From NCBI RefSeq assembly GCF_004217615.1, contig NZ_SHLD01000001.1, positions 3,100,001 to 3,164,000 of the forward strand: a stretch of DNA of 64,000 nucleotides, written 5' to 3'. This DNA comes from Micromonospora kangleipakensis (GTDB lineage: Bacteria; Actinomycetota; Actinomycetes; Mycobacteriales; Micromonosporaceae). This document shows positions 38,283 through 48,188 of the stretch, one piece after another. The position numbers and the translations under genes were made by a program. Below the pieces are notes generated by a model. It worked only from the letters and a program-made list of their open reading frames with translations. It was not told the origin of the DNA and did no database searches. Each line of letters opens with the position of its first letter. Position 1 is the stretch's first letter.

Positions 38283-39926
38283 GTGGCCCATCCCCGTGCC
38301 GGCCAGCCCGCCGAGCCCGCCGACCTGGTCGACGTGCCCCGGCTGGTGACCGCCTACTACGCCGAGCACCCGGATCCGGCGGACCCGGCACAGCAGGTCT
38401 CCTTCGGCACCTCGGGGCACCGCGGGTCCAGCCTGAAGAACGCCTTCAACGAGGACCACATCCTCGCGGTCACCCAGGCGCTCTGCGACTACCGGCGCGA
38501 GCAGGGCCTCGACGGGCCGCTCTTCCTGGCCCGGGACACCCACGCGCTCTCCGCCCCGGCCGAGGTCAGCGCGCTGGAGGTGCTCGCCGCCAACGACGTC
38601 ACCGTGCTGGTGGACAGTCGGGACGGCTACACCCCGACCCCGGCCGCGTCGCACGCGATCCTCACCCACAACCGGGGCCGCACCAGCGGGCTCGCCGACG
38701 GCATCGTGATCACCCCGTCGCACAACCCGCCCGACGACGGCGGGTTCAAGTACAACCCGACCAACGGCGGCCCCGCCGACACCGACGTCACCAAGTGGAT
38801 CCAGGACCGGGCCAACGCCATCCTCGCCGCCGGTCTCAAGGAGGTGAAGCGCGTCCCGTACGCCCGGGCGCGCGCCGCCGACACCACCGGGACGTACGAC
38901 TTCCTCGCCCGCTACGTCGACGACCTGCCCGCCGCGATCGACATCGACGCCATCCGGGACGCGGGGGTGCGCATCGGCGCGGACCCGCTCGGTGGGGCCA
39001 GCGTCGCCTATTGGGGGGAGATCGCCGAGCGGCACCGCCTGGACCTCACGGTGATCAACCCGCTGGTCGATCCGACCTGGCGGTTCATGACCCTGGACGG
39101 CGACGGCAAGATCCGGATGGACTGCTCCTCGCCGAACGCGATGGCCTCGCTGATCGCCGCCCGCGGGACCTACCAGGTCTCCACCGGCAACGACGCCGAC
39201 GCCGACCGGCACGGCATCGTCACCCCGGACGGCGGCCTGATGAACCCGAACCACTACCTGGCGGTGGCGATCGGCCACCTGTTCCGGACCCGGTCGGCCT
39301 GGGGACCGGCGGCGGCGGTCGGCAAGACCCTGGTCTCCTCCTCGATGATCGACCGGGTGGCCGCCGACCTGGGCCGCCCGCTGCTGGAGGTGCCGGTCGG
39401 CTTCAAGTGGTTCGTGCCCGGGCTGCTCGACGGGGCGGTCGGCTTCGGCGGCGAGGAGAGCGCCGGCGCGTCGTTCCTGCGCCGCGACGGCAGCACCTGG
39501 ACCACCGACAAGGATGGCATTTTGCTCTGTCTGCTCGCCTCGGAGATCATCGCGACCACCGGGAAGACGCCCAGCCAGCACTACGCCGAGCTGACCGAGC
39601 GCTTCGGCGCCCCCGCGTACGCCCGGATCGACGCCCCGGCGACCCGCGAGCAGAAGGCGGTGCTCGGCAAGCTCTCCCCGGAGCAGGTCACCGCCACCGA
39701 ACTGGCCGGCGAGCCGATCACCGCCACGCTCACCACGGCCCCGGGCAACGGCGCGCCGATCGGCGGGCTGAAGGTGACCACCGAGTCCGGCTGGTTCGCC
39801 GCCCGCCCGTCCGGCACCGAGGACGTCTACAAGATTTACGCCGAGTCGTTCCGCGGGGCCGACCACCTCGCCCAGATCCAGGAGGAGGCGAAGGCACTGG
39901 TGGACGGGGTGCTGGCCAAGGCCTGA
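38283..39926 (+). CDS. pgm: Alpha-phosphoglucomutase
   Basis: It interconverts glucose-6-phosphate and glucose-1-phosphate (EC 5.4.2.2). The 547 residues are of the PgcA/Pgm alpha-D-phosphohexomutase type: [20 protein letters not shown] at the start, the phosphoserine loop in [13 protein letters not shown], the metal-binding loop [11 protein letters not shown], the sugar loop [17 protein letters not shown], and the phosphate-binding [16 protein letters not shown] 38283 has AGGAGG eight bases upstream. It follows glgC in the same direction and likely shares its transcript, linking central metabolism to glucan synthesis. Confidence 0.95.
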   Translation: MAHPRAGQPAEPADLVDVPRLVTAYYAEHPDPADPAQQVSFGTSGHRGSSLKNAFNEDHILAVTQALCDYRREQGLDGPLFLARDTHALSAPAEVSALEVLAANDVTVLVDSRDGYTPTPAASHAILTHNRGRTSGLADGIVITPSHNPPDDGGFKYNPTNGGPADTDVTKWIQDRANAILAAGLKEVKRVPYARARAADTTGTYDFLARYVDDLPAAIDIDAIRDAGVRIGADPLGGASVAYWGEIAERHRLDLTVINPLVDPTWRFMTLDGDGKIRMDCSSPNAMASLIAARGTYQVSTGNDADADRHGIVTPDGGLMNPNHYLAVAIGHLFRTRSAWGPAAAVGKTLVSSSMIDRVAADLGRPLLEVPVGFKWFVPGLLDGAVGFGGEESAGASFLRRDGSTWTTDKDGILLCLLASEIIATTGKTPSQHYAELTERFGAPAYARIDAPATREQKAVLGKLSPEQVTATELAGEPITATLTTAPGNGAPIGGLKVTTESGWFAARPSGTEDVYKIYAESFRGADHLAQIQEEAKALVDGVLAKA

Positions 39927-39935
39927 GCAGACCCG

Positions 39936-39964
39936 CCGCCCGTCCACCCCGGGTGGGCGGGCGG
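39936..39964. terminator. Bidirectional hairpin terminator
   Basis: Arms 39936-39949 and 39951-39964 pair over 14 bp with one G-T pair, between the convergent pgm and NAD kinase genes. Confidence 0.72.
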
Positions 39965-39970
39965 CTCCGG

Positions 39971-40894
39971 TCAGCAGGGCGGCGGCAGCTCCCGCTCGTG
40001 GCGCTGCCGCCGTATTTCGTCGGGAAGCAGCTCGCGGAGCTGGTCGGGCAGGAACGGCAGGTCGAGCAGGCTCAACTTGAGCTGGTTGCGCTCCTGGTGA
40101 CGGAGCGGGTCGAAGCGGACCACCCGGCCGGCGTCCCGGCGGTAGCTGATGTCCACCCACCCCTCGGTCGCCGCGTCCTTGAAAATCACCCCGTCCATCT
40201 CGACGGCGACCGCCGCCGAGTTCGGCTCCAGCTCCAGCCGGATGCGCTCCTGCGGCGAGAGCACCACCGACCGGGAGATGCCCGCCATCGGCGCCGACGG
40301 GGTCACCACCACCGCGTCCGCCGCCGGGGAGACCAGCGGACCGCCCGCGGCGTAGCTGTACGCCGTCGAGCCGGTCGGCGTGCTCACCACCAGGGCGTCG
40401 CAGCGGTAGTAGCCATATCGCTGGCCGTCCACGGCAAGGGTGGCGGTGACGAAGCCGGAGCCGGGCTGGCGGACCATCGCGATGTCGTTGAAGGCCACCA
40501 CGTCGTCGCCGCACACGTCGCAGGCCAGGCAGGCGTGCGACTCGACGGTGAAGTCGTGCGCGCTGATCCGGTCCAGCGCCGCCGGCAGGTCCGGCGGCTC
40601 GACCTCGATCAGGAAACCCAGCCGCCCCAGGTGCACCCCGAGCACGGGCTTCGGATCCCGTACCGCCAAGCGCAGTGCGCCGAGCATGGTGCCGTCCCCG
40701 CCTATGCTGATCAGGGCGTCCGCGCGGGCGGCCACCTCGCCGGCGGGGACCGGCTCGACGGTGCGCGGCACCCGGTGCGCGTCCTCCGCGCGCACCATCA
40801 GCGTCTTGCGGTGGCGCGACGCCCACCGTTCGATGATCTCGACCACCTCGGAGACGTCCCGGGTGGGGTGCAGTACCAGACCCAGCCCCGCCAC
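39971..40894 (-). CDS. nadK: NAD kinase
   Basis: It phosphorylates NAD to NADP (EC 2.7.1.23). The 307 residues carry the diagnostic ISIGGDGTMLGALRLA, the FNDIAMVRQPGSGF substrate motif, the glycine-rich block STPTGSTAYSYAAGGPLVSP, and a C-terminal beta-sandwich. The N-terminus begins AGLGLVLHPTRDVSEVVEII. GTG 40894 has GGTGAG upstream. It is not obviously tied to the glucan genes that it faces. Confidence 0.94.
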   Translation of the reverse strand: MAGLGLVLHPTRDVSEVVEIIERWASRHRKTLMVRAEDAHRVPRTVEPVPAGEVAARADALISIGGDGTMLGALRLAVRDPKPVLGVHLGRLGFLIEVEPPDLPAALDRISAHDFTVESHACLACDVCGDDVVAFNDIAMVRQPGSGFVTATLAVDGQRYGYYRCDALVVSTPTGSTAYSYAAGGPLVSPAADAVVVTPSAPMAGISRSVVLSPQERIRLELEPNSAAVAVEMDGVIFKDAATEGWVDISYRRDAGRVVRFDPLRHQERNQLKLSLLDLPFLPDQLRELLPDEIRRQRHERELPPPC

Positions 40895-41059
40895 CCGTAC
40901 AGCTCACCACATCGGCGTCGGACTCGCCCGGCGTACCGGAAGGTGCGCCGGCGGTGGCGTCCACCGCCGGCGGCGGTCCGCCGTACGGGTCCACCTTCCG
41001 CGCCGTTCGGCCATCGCCGCCCTCACCCGGGCGGACCGTCGACCATGCAAAGCGTGACC

Positions 41060-41089
41060 TTGCTGCACTTTGGGCTGAACTGCTAACTT
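41060..41089 (+). promoter_or_regulatory. Promoter: TTGCTG, 18 bp, TAACTT
   Basis: TTGCTG (41060-41065) and TAACTT (41084-41089) with an 18-bp spacer lie in an A/T-richer patch 95 bases before the acyltransferase start. This is the most conventional promoter seen in the window. Confidence 0.55.
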
Positions 41090-41184
41090 TCCGGCTGGTC
41101 TGAGCCGGCGGGGGCGGCGGACCAGTCATGAGAGCTCTAGTCGCACAACGGCGGCGGGGCCGAGCACCGTCACCGGGAGATCAT

Positions 41185-42411
41185 GTGAGAGCGCCCTCCC
41201 AGGCCCCCTCATCGCGCCTGTACGTCCTCGACGGCTTGCGGCTCGTCGCCGCACTCCTCGTCGTGGGTTTCCATTTCACGATCTTCGCCAAGCCCTGGGG
41301 CGTCCCGAACGGCTCGGCGCTGCCCGAGCTGGCCGTGGCCACCCAGTTCGGCTGGCTGGGCGTCTACCTCTTCTTTCTGATCAGCGGTTTCGTGATCTGC
41401 ATGAGCGCCGAGGGGCGGAGCGTGGCACAGTTCGCCACCGCCCGGATCACCCGGCTCTACCCCGCGTACTGGTTTGCGGTGCTCGCGACGACGGCGGTGC
41501 TCACCCTGTGGCCGGTGGTCGCCAAGCCGCTGTCGCCCGGTGACGTGCTGACCAACCTGACCATGTTCCAGGACCTGATCGGGGTGAAGCGGGTCGACGT
41601 CGTCTACTGGACCCTCTCCGTCGAGCTGCGCTTCTACCTGCTGTTCGGGGTGTTCGTGCTGGTCCGCGGTTACACCCCGCGCCGGGTGCTGCTCTTCGCC
41701 GCGGGCTGGCTGGTCGCCAGCCTCTTCGCCACCAGCCACTTCCCGCTGCTCACCAAGCTGCTGGTCCCCAGGGACTCCGCCTGCTTCGTTGCGGGCATGG
41801 CGCTGTACCTCATCTACCGGCACGGTTCCAACATCTACCTCTGGGGCCTGGTCGGGGCGTCCTGGCTCGTCGCGCTGGAAATGATCGGCTCGATGACGCC
41901 AACCGGACCGGTCCGCAACGTGTTCTCCCCGACGCAGGTCGCCGTCGTCGAGGCGGCGGTGATGACGGTGTTCTTCCTGATCATGGCCGCCGTAGCGACC
42001 CGCCGTCTCGCGGTGGGCTGGCGCTGGCTCACCACCGCCGGGGCGCTGACCTACCCGCTCTACCTCCTGCACGAGTTCATCGGCTGGACGATGATCCACC
42101 ACCTCCGCCGGGTGCTGCCACCGTGGGCGACCCTGCTCGTCGTGGTGCTGACGTTCCTGGTGATCTCGTGGCTGGTGTACCGGCTCGTCGAGAAGCCGGT
42201 TGCCGGCTGGCTGCGGCGCCGGTTCGCCGAGGCCCGTCTCTCCTCGGACTTCCTCCGGCAGTCGCCGCCCGCCCAGTCGTCCGCCGCGCGGACCGACCTC
42301 GACCGGAAGGCGGCTTCGCCGGTGGCCGCCGACCCGGTGGCCGGGCAGCAGGAACACTGGCCCCCCGCGCCGCTGCCCCTAGCCCCGGCGACGGCGGGCA
42401 CCTCCCGCTGA
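41185..42411 (+). CDS. Acyltransferase-3 family membrane protein
   Basis: A 408-residue membrane acyltransferase of the OafA/YrhL type that O-acylates surface sugars using cytoplasmic acyl donors. After a short start it reads RLYVLDGLRLVAALLVVGFH with the His of the family's catalytic region, then GWLGVYLFFLISGFVICMSA and ARITRLYPAYWFAVLATTAV. About ten helices end at VYRLVEKPVAGWLRRRF, the usual family terminus. A 70-residue Pro/Ala-rich tail follows. GTG 41185 has GGGAGA just upstream. The acceptor glycan is unknown. Confidence 0.9.
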   Translation: MRAPSQAPSSRLYVLDGLRLVAALLVVGFHFTIFAKPWGVPNGSALPELAVATQFGWLGVYLFFLISGFVICMSAEGRSVAQFATARITRLYPAYWFAVLATTAVLTLWPVVAKPLSPGDVLTNLTMFQDLIGVKRVDVVYWTLSVELRFYLLFGVFVLVRGYTPRRVLLFAAGWLVASLFATSHFPLLTKLLVPRDSACFVAGMALYLIYRHGSNIYLWGLVGASWLVALEMIGSMTPTGPVRNVFSPTQVAVVEAAVMTVFFLIMAAVATRRLAVGWRWLTTAGALTYPLYLLHEFIGWTMIHHLRRVLPPWATLLVVVLTFLVISWLVYRLVEKPVAGWLRRRFAEARLSSDFLRQSPPAQSSAARTDLDRKAASPVAADPVAGQQEHWPPAPLPLAPATAGTSR

Positions 42412-42505
42412 GCCGACCGGGGCAGGGCCCTCGCCGCGGCTGACCGGGGCCGTTCCCGCGCTGGTTCCGCCTTCGAGGCCCGTGCCACCGGTCCACAACC
42501 TGGGA

Positions 42506-42546
42506 GCGGGCAGGTGCCCCGGGACGTCCCCGGGCCACCTGCCCGC
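42506..42546. terminator. Hairpin terminator between convergent genes
   Basis: Outer arms 42506-42516 and 42536-42546 form 11 bp, with a further GC-rich inner stem around ACGT, between the acyltransferase and carboxypeptidase genes. Confidence 0.65.
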
Positions 42547-42554
42547 CATCAGCG

Positions 42555-45500
42555 TCACGACCGGCTGCGGTTGCCCCCGCTCAGGTGGGTCAGCGACCGG
42601 GCGACCAGGTCGTCCCGGGCCGCCGGGGTCAGCCCTTCGAGGCCGAAGCCGAGGTACACCGAGTCGTCGGTGACCACCGCCGAGCCCTCCTCGAACGCCT
42701 GCTGGCTGCGCGCCCAGTCGTTCGGCGCGCCGGCCGAGCCGGCCGGCGGGCCGGCGACCGTCCAGCCGCCCAGGTCGGCCGTCTCGAACGAGGTCTCCGA
42801 GACCACCGCCCCGTCGGCGACCACCCGGGCGTCGTCGAGGAACACCCCGAGACCCTGGGTGCCCCAGTCGGAGACGTACGAGATGGAGACCTCGACCTTC
42901 TTGCCGGCGTACGCCGACAGGTCGACGGCGAACTCCTGCCACCCGCCGGACGCCCCGGTGGCCGCGTTCCAGGTGCCGGTGCTGCCCGTCGGGGAGCAGT
43001 CGGCGCCCTGGTAGTGACCGAGGAACGGGTGCAGCTGCGCCACCCAGCCGGACTGGCAGCTCTCCCCGGTCGCCGTGCCGGTGTGCCCGTTGAGGTCGGG
43101 CAGCGTGGTCCAGGAGTCGCTGCCCACCTCGTGCGCCTCGACCAGCAGGTAGTCCCAGTCCCGCTCGATGTCGTACGAGGTGAAGAAGCGCAGCTGGCCG
43201 GCGGCGGCCGCGGTCAGGTCGACGGTCCGGGTGAGCCGCTTGTACGACTCGTCGGCGCGGCCGCTGTACAGGTACCAGTCGCCGGTCCGAGGGTCGAACG
43301 GCGCCGCCCCCGGCCGCGCCCAGTCCACGGTCGCGGAGCTGGCGAACTGCGGGAACTGCTCCGGCGGCAGGAAGCTCGACGTGGTGAGGAACGACGCCGT
43401 GTGGTCCTGGTTGCCCGCCGACCCGGCCGCGTTGAGCTGCCCGTCGAAGCCGGCGAACGCCCCGTCCGAGCCGCGCACCGGGTACGGGTCGCCGTTCGGG
43501 TCGGTGCCGCCGTCGCTGACGTAGTTGTACGCCCCGAGGTAGTACTGCTGGAAGTCGTTGAGCACCGGCAGGCAGGTCACGTCGTCCGGGTCGGTGCACT
43601 CCGGCGGGGCGTCCGGCCGGTAGACGTAGCTGCCGTTGGCGCCCTGGGCGAAGAGCGCGTACTTGCCGCTGACCAGCACCTTGCCGCCCTCGTTGAGGTA
43701 GTCGCGGACGGCCAGCTCGGTGGTGAGCGCGGCCTCGGCGGTGGTACCGCCGACCTGGCCGGGCGAGCGGAGGATGATGTCGTCCCCGGTCTCCCAGACC
43801 ACCGCCCGGTAGTGCGACAGCACGCCGAGCGGGTGCGGCGCCTTGCGACCCATCGCGTCGAAGTCGTACACGTCGGCGTGGTGGCCGGCGGCCTCGACGG
43901 AGGCGGCGATCTGGCCGGCGTACCTGGCGGTGGTGGCGTTCTGCGTCGGGCTCAGCCCGGTCACGTCCTCCGCCGCGAGCACCAGCACGTCACCGCCGAC
44001 GTCGGTGTGCACCCGGTAGGTGAAGTGCTCGCTGGCCACCGGGCCCGTGCGCGGCTTGACCCCGGTGAACCAGACCTCCACCCGGTCGCCCGGCTTCGTG
44101 CCGGTCACCGTGCCGCGCAGCTCGGCGTAGTAGTCGTCGTTCGTGTCGCCGTACCGCTCACCGCCCTGCCACTCGCGGACCTGGACGCTCTTCGGCCGGC
44201 CGCCGTTGACCGCGTAGTGCATCCGGACGTCCTTGAGCGCCCGCCGGGCGGTCGTGGCGACCTGCTGGGTCCGCCCGTACGAGGTGTCGAAGGCGTCCAC
44301 GTCGAAGTCCGGGGTGCTCCGCCCGACCACCGAGACCGGGTCGTCCGGGTCGGCCGCCGACTTCGCCACCGCGAGGGCGAACGGCAGGTTCTTCGCCACC
44401 TCCGCCGAGATCAGCTTCTCGTCGTCGGGGAAGATGAAGCCGCTGACGCAGTCCTCCGGCCGCCACTGGTCGTCCGGGTCGGACGCGGCGGCGGTCTGGC
44501 AGGTGGACATCTCGGGGGTGAAGCCGAGGGTGCCGTACCGGACCTGGGCGTGCGAGTCGGTGTCGCCGTTGGTGGTGTACAGCTCGGCCGAGATGTCCGG
44601 GTCGTAGCCGGGCACCGCCGGGTGGGCGTCGTCGCCGGCCATCGCCTGGTAGATGAGGTCGTCCGGGGTCGGCGTGCTCACCTGCCAGCCCACGCCGTAG
44701 AGCAGCAGCTGCGCGGCCGAGTGGTAGTTGACGAAGAACTCGAAGCCGACCCGCTTGAAGAGCTGGTCCAGGGCCTTGGTCTCCGGCTCCGAGTTGGGGC
44801 CGGCGCCGCGGTAGGTGTCGCTGTTCGGCTCGGGCGAGGAGCCCTCGTCGTCGTACGCCCACTTGTAGCTGAAGTTGCGGTTCAGGTCGACGCCGTCGGC
44901 GCTGGTGATCCGGCCGTCGCCGTCGTTGTCCCGCAGGTTCTTGCGCCACAGCCGGTTGCCCGGGGTGAAGGTGTGGTCGTAGCCGTCGGGGTTGGCCACC
45001 GGCAGGAACCACAGCTCGGTGGTGTTCACCAGCCGGGTGATCTCCGCGTCGGTGCCGTAGTTGTCCAGCACGTGGTGCAGCAGCCGGCGGGTCATCTCCG
45101 GGGTGATCCACTCCCGGGCGTGCTGGGTGCTGGCGTAGAGCACCGCGGGACGCTTCCCGTCCGCGACCGTCCGGGCGTTCTTGGTGACCTTGACGGCGAG
45201 GATGGGCTGCCCCTGCACGGTACGGCCGAGGGTTTCCACCTTGGCCAGCCCGGGGAACCGGGCGGCGGTGGCGGTGATCTCGTCCCGGATGCCGCCGGGC
45301 TCGCTGTACGAGCGGAACGCCTGCCAGCCGGCGGCGGCCTGCTCGCGCAGCGCCTGCGAGGCGTCCTTGCCGTGCACCTTCTTGACGGTCAGCGGGACGC
45401 CCTGGCCGGTGAGCCGGGCCGCCTCCCGCCGGGTGAGCACGGTCTCGATCGTCGTGCTGCCGTTCGCGCCGGCGGACCGGTGGTCCTCGTCGAGGTCGAC

Positions 45501-45671
45501 CCCGGCGGCCCGCAGCCGGTCGAGCTGCTCGGCGTTGACCGTGCCGACGTACACCTCCAAGCTGTCGCGGCCGCCCGGGTCGGACGGTGGCCGCGCGCTC
45601 GCCGGTGCGGTCAGCGCCATCGCGCCGACCAGAGTGAACACGCCGGCGATCGCCAGCCGTGTGCGCCTCAT
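42555..45671 (-). CDS. Secreted M14 zinc carboxypeptidase, multidomain
   Basis: A 1038-residue exported peptidase. The signal peptide (RRTRLAIAGVFTLVGAMALT, cleavage after ASA near 27) is followed by a propeptide-like region (30-110). The M14 domain holds zinc ligands His184 and Glu187 in STQHAREWIT, the third ligand His in FFVNYHSAAQLLLYG, and the catalytic Glu in LGFTPEMSTCQ. A central region includes DVLVLAAEDVTGLSPTQNAT and an immune-inhibitor-A-like beta domain follows (RLTRTVDLTAAAAGQLRFFT). The C-terminus has two more jelly-roll-like stretches. AAGGAGG precedes the ATG. It likely degrades peptides outside the cell. Confidence 0.92.
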   Translation of the reverse strand: MRRTRLAIAGVFTLVGAMALTAPASARPPSDPGGRDSLEVYVGTVNAEQLDRLRAAGVDLDEDHRSAGANGSTTIETVLTRREAARLTGQGVPLTVKKVHGKDASQALREQAAAGWQAFRSYSEPGGIRDEITATAARFPGLAKVETLGRTVQGQPILAVKVTKNARTVADGKRPAVLYASTQHAREWITPEMTRRLLHHVLDNYGTDAEITRLVNTTELWFLPVANPDGYDHTFTPGNRLWRKNLRDNDGDGRITSADGVDLNRNFSYKWAYDDEGSSPEPNSDTYRGAGPNSEPETKALDQLFKRVGFEFFVNYHSAAQLLLYGVGWQVSTPTPDDLIYQAMAGDDAHPAVPGYDPDISAELYTTNGDTDSHAQVRYGTLGFTPEMSTCQTAAASDPDDQWRPEDCVSGFIFPDDEKLISAEVAKNLPFALAVAKSAADPDDPVSVVGRSTPDFDVDAFDTSYGRTQQVATTARRALKDVRMHYAVNGGRPKSVQVREWQGGERYGDTNDDYYAELRGTVTGTKPGDRVEVWFTGVKPRTGPVASEHFTYRVHTDVGGDVLVLAAEDVTGLSPTQNATTARYAGQIAASVEAAGHHADVYDFDAMGRKAPHPLGVLSHYRAVVWETGDDIILRSPGQVGGTTAEAALTTELAVRDYLNEGGKVLVSGKYALFAQGANGSYVYRPDAPPECTDPDDVTCLPVLNDFQQYYLGAYNYVSDGGTDPNGDPYPVRGSDGAFAGFDGQLNAAGSAGNQDHTASFLTTSSFLPPEQFPQFASSATVDWARPGAAPFDPRTGDWYLYSGRADESYKRLTRTVDLTAAAAGQLRFFTSYDIERDWDYLLVEAHEVGSDSWTTLPDLNGHTGTATGESCQSGWVAQLHPFLGHYQGADCSPTGSTGTWNAATGASGGWQEFAVDLSAYAGKKVEVSISYVSDWGTQGLGVFLDDARVVADGAVVSETSFETADLGGWTVAGPPAGSAGAPNDWARSQQAFEEGSAVVTDDSVYLGFGLEGLTPAARDDLVARSLTHLSGGNRSRS

Positions 45672-46033
45672 TGCGCCTCCTTCGGTGGAAGGACCTGTAG
45701 GCGCGAGCCTTTCGCCGCAGAGCAGGCATGTCAATGGCTCGATCGGTCCAGCCCTGCGACTTCCGCGGCATCGCCCGGACCAGCTGTCACGCCGCGGCGC
45801 CCTACCGGCCAGCGCCGACGGGTGCGGTCACCGGCGCCTCAACTGTGGATGCGGACGCCTTCCACCGTCGCACCGCGCGGCGGTGACCGGCATCCGGTCG
45901 TGTGGGCCGCCGACCCGGCGGGCCAGCAGCGCCATCCGCCGTCGAGCAGCGCCCGGGCGGCCACCCGGTACGGGGCGAGGCAGATCTCCGTGACGAGCAG
46001 CGGGAAGAGGCGAGTCCCGCCTGCTACCAAGGG
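45672..46033. other. Intergenic stretch, possibly with gene debris
   Basis: About 360 bases upstream of the carboxypeptidase. It should hold that gene's promoter. A short minus-strand frame at 45839-46030 (LFPLLVTEICLAPYRVAARA) looks protein-like but matches nothing I recognise. Confidence 0.4.
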
Positions 46034-46197
46034 CCGAACGTGTCCGTGCTGCAGCGGTGGGACCGGCTCAAGGTCGTGCCGTACACGGTGGACGAACCGG
46101 CGATCATGCAGCGGGTGATCGACCTCGGCGTCAACGGGATCATCACCGACAACCGGATCTGCTGGTCAGCGTCGCGATCCGCAACGGTCTGCGCTGA
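46034..46197 (+). pseudogene. 3' fragment of a glycerophosphodiester phosphodiesterase gene
   Basis: The reading frame VVPYTVDEPAIMQRVIDLGV followed by NGIITDN is the hallmark C-terminal end of GDPD-family phosphodiesterases (Thr-Val-Asp-x-P, then GVxGIITD). The rest of the enzyme is absent upstream. After ITDN one base of a C-run appears lost. In the next frame the sequence continues LLVSVAIRNGLR and then a stop, which is how such proteins end. So this is a truncated, frameshifted relic. Confidence 0.65.
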
Positions 46198-46228
46198 CAG
46201 CAATCCCACCCGGCCGCCGCGCTGCCGC

Positions 46229-48127
46229 TCACAGCGGCGGCGCGGCGGGGGTGTCGGCCGACCGGCTGTTCGGCACCAGCGCGGCCGGAGGTAGCTGGCC
46301 CGGCTGGTCACAGAGCGCGGCCAACCGTGCGATCAGCTTCTCCGGTTCGTCGGCGGGGTCGAGGGAATTGACCTCGATGGGGTCGAGCGCGGGCACGGTG
46401 ACGTGCGAGATCAGTGGATGCAGCGGCCGGACGTCGGCCTCGCCGGGGCCGAAGAGTTCCTCGTGGAGTTTCTCCCCGGGCCGCAGCCCGGTGTAGACGA
46501 TCTGTGAGGGGCCGGGGGCCTGGGCCGCGAGTTGCCGGGCAACATCGTCGATGCGAACGGGCGTGCCCATGTCGAGTACGAGCGCCTCGCCGTCCCGGCC
46601 GATCGCGGCGGCCTGGAGCACCAGGTGCACCGCCTCCTGGATCGTCATCAAGTAGCGGGTCACCTCGGGGTGGGTGACCGTGATCGGCAGCCCGGCCTCG
46701 ATCTGCGCCCGGAACGCGGTGACCACGGACCCGCGGCTGCCCAGCACGTTGCCAAAGCGGACGCTGAGGAAGGTCCCGGGGAAGTTGGCCGCTGCGTACG
46801 CGGTGAGCCGTTCCGTGATCCGCTTTGAGTAGCCGAGCACGCTGATCGGGTTCGCCGCCTTGTCGGTGGAGATGTTGACGAACTTCGCCACCCCACGACA
46901 CGCCTCGAGGACCGCGAGGGTGCCCCACACGTTGGTCTGCACGGCCTCACCGGGGTGTTGTTGCAGCAGAGGCAGATGCTTGAGCGCGGCGGCGTGGAAG
47001 ACGATGTCCGGGCGGCGTTCCGTCATGATGCGAGCGAGCCGTTCGGCGTCACGCACGTCGGCGAGGATCAGCTCGGACGTATCCAGGAGCGCCCGGCCGG
47101 ACAGCGACAGCTGCAGGCTGTGCAGTGCGGACTCGTCGCGGTCGAGCATCAACAGCTCGCTGGGGTTTGCGCGGGCGATCTGCCGGCAGAGCTCCGATCC
47201 GATCGAGCCGCCGGCGCCGGTCACCAGGATCCGGCGGCCGGCGAGTCCCGTGTCGGCGCACTTGATGTCTGCAACGACGTGCCGGCGGCCGAGCAGGTCG
47301 TTGATGTCCACGTCGCGTACGTCGGCCACGCTGATCCGGTGATCGACCAGTTCGCGTACGGGGGGAAGAACCTTGAAGGCGGCCCCGGCCGCCAGGGTGG
47401 CGGTACGGACCTCGCAGATCAGTCCGGCGTCGGCGTTGGCCACCGAGAAGATGAGGGTGGCCGCCCCGGTCCGGGCGACCGCGGTGGCGATGTCCCGGCG
47501 CCCGCCGAGCATCGGTACGCCGTCGATGCGCATCTGTTGCTTCTCCGGGTCGTCGTCCAGCAGCCCGACCGGCAGGTACCGGCCGCGGGGGTCGCTCACC
47601 ATCGCGCGCAGCAGGGCTTGCCCGGCCGAGCCCAACCCGAAGAGCACTACCGGAGTCGCGGAACGGCTACTCGGCCGCAGGGCGCGGTCGCGGCGACGAC
47701 GGTACGCCGTCCGGATCGACAGCATGATGAGCAGGGCCACCGCGGCGCCCATCGGCGGGGTGCTGGCAGGTACCGGCCGCTCCGCCACGGAGAGAACGGC
47801 GGCCAGCAGCATGATCGCCGCAGTGCAGGCGGCCGTGCCGGCCAACGCTCGGACCTCGTGCAGGCTGCCGATCGGGTGTCGCCCCCAGTACCGGCGCCGG
47901 AGCAAGGCCATGGTGGAATGCAGCGCGGCGGCGATCAGCCCGGCGCCGAGGGTCCGGGTGATCTGGCCGGTGGTGAGGTCGAATTCGTATCTGGTCCAGG
48001 CTGCTGCGGTGAATCCGCCGATCCACGCCGCGGTATCGCTGGCGAGCAGTGCCGCGGTGCGGCGCTGGACCTCCTTCCGCCGGTCAGTTGCGTGGGTGTG
48101 GGTCGGCGCGGCTGCGCTGGGCTGCAT
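46229..48127 (-). CDS. CapD/PglF-type membrane nucleotide-sugar dehydratase
   Basis: A 632-residue enzyme of the WbpM/CapD/PglF type, which converts UDP-GlcNAc to a 4-keto-6-deoxy sugar. Residues 20-145 contain about four hydrophobic segments. A CoA-binding-like Rossmann domain follows (VVLFGLGSAGQALLRAMVSD). The catalytic SDR domain starts at RILVTGAGGSIGSELCRQIA, with FHAAALKHLPLLQQHP, NISTDKAANPISVLGYSKR and FGNVLGSRGSVVTAFRAQI, and RPGEKLHEELF near the end. GGGAG precedes the ATG. It probably starts synthesis of the repeat unit, and a 10-bp inverted repeat overlaps its promoter area. Confidence 0.9.
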   Translation of the reverse strand: MQPSAAAPTHTHATDRRKEVQRRTAALLASDTAAWIGGFTAAAWTRYEFDLTTGQITRTLGAGLIAAALHSTMALLRRRYWGRHPIGSLHEVRALAGTAACTAAIMLLAAVLSVAERPVPASTPPMGAAVALLIMLSIRTAYRRRRDRALRPSSRSATPVVLFGLGSAGQALLRAMVSDPRGRYLPVGLLDDDPEKQQMRIDGVPMLGGRRDIATAVARTGAATLIFSVANADAGLICEVRTATLAAGAAFKVLPPVRELVDHRISVADVRDVDINDLLGRRHVVADIKCADTGLAGRRILVTGAGGSIGSELCRQIARANPSELLMLDRDESALHSLQLSLSGRALLDTSELILADVRDAERLARIMTERRPDIVFHAAALKHLPLLQQHPGEAVQTNVWGTLAVLEACRGVAKFVNISTDKAANPISVLGYSKRITERLTAYAAANFPGTFLSVRFGNVLGSRGSVVTAFRAQIEAGLPITVTHPEVTRYLMTIQEAVHLVLQAAAIGRDGEALVLDMGTPVRIDDVARQLAAQAPGPSQIVYTGLRPGEKLHEELFGPGEADVRPLHPLISHVTVPALDPIEVNSLDPADEPEKLIARLAALCDQPGQLPPAALVPNSRSADTPAAPPL

Positions 48128-48153
48128 CGATGGCTCCCTGGTGCTGGTTTGCT

Positions 48154-48188
48154 TTACCTGGCGGGTACTAGGCCTCTTCGCCAGGTAA
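48154..48188. promoter_or_regulatory. 10-bp inverted repeat around a possible -10 box
   Basis: TTACCTGGCG (48154-48163) and CGCCAGGTAA (48179-48188) are perfect inverted copies with a 15-base spacer. The spacer holds TAGTAC on the minus strand, a possible -10 for the dehydratase gene 27 bases further on. It is a candidate operator. The next 60 bases are unusually A/T-rich. Confidence 0.45.

Noticed and set aside
42585..46118. A 1177-codon open frame on the plus strand
   Set aside because: It mirrors the M14 carboxypeptidase, which has a signal peptide, zinc ligands and a ribosome site. The mirrored product has no domain.
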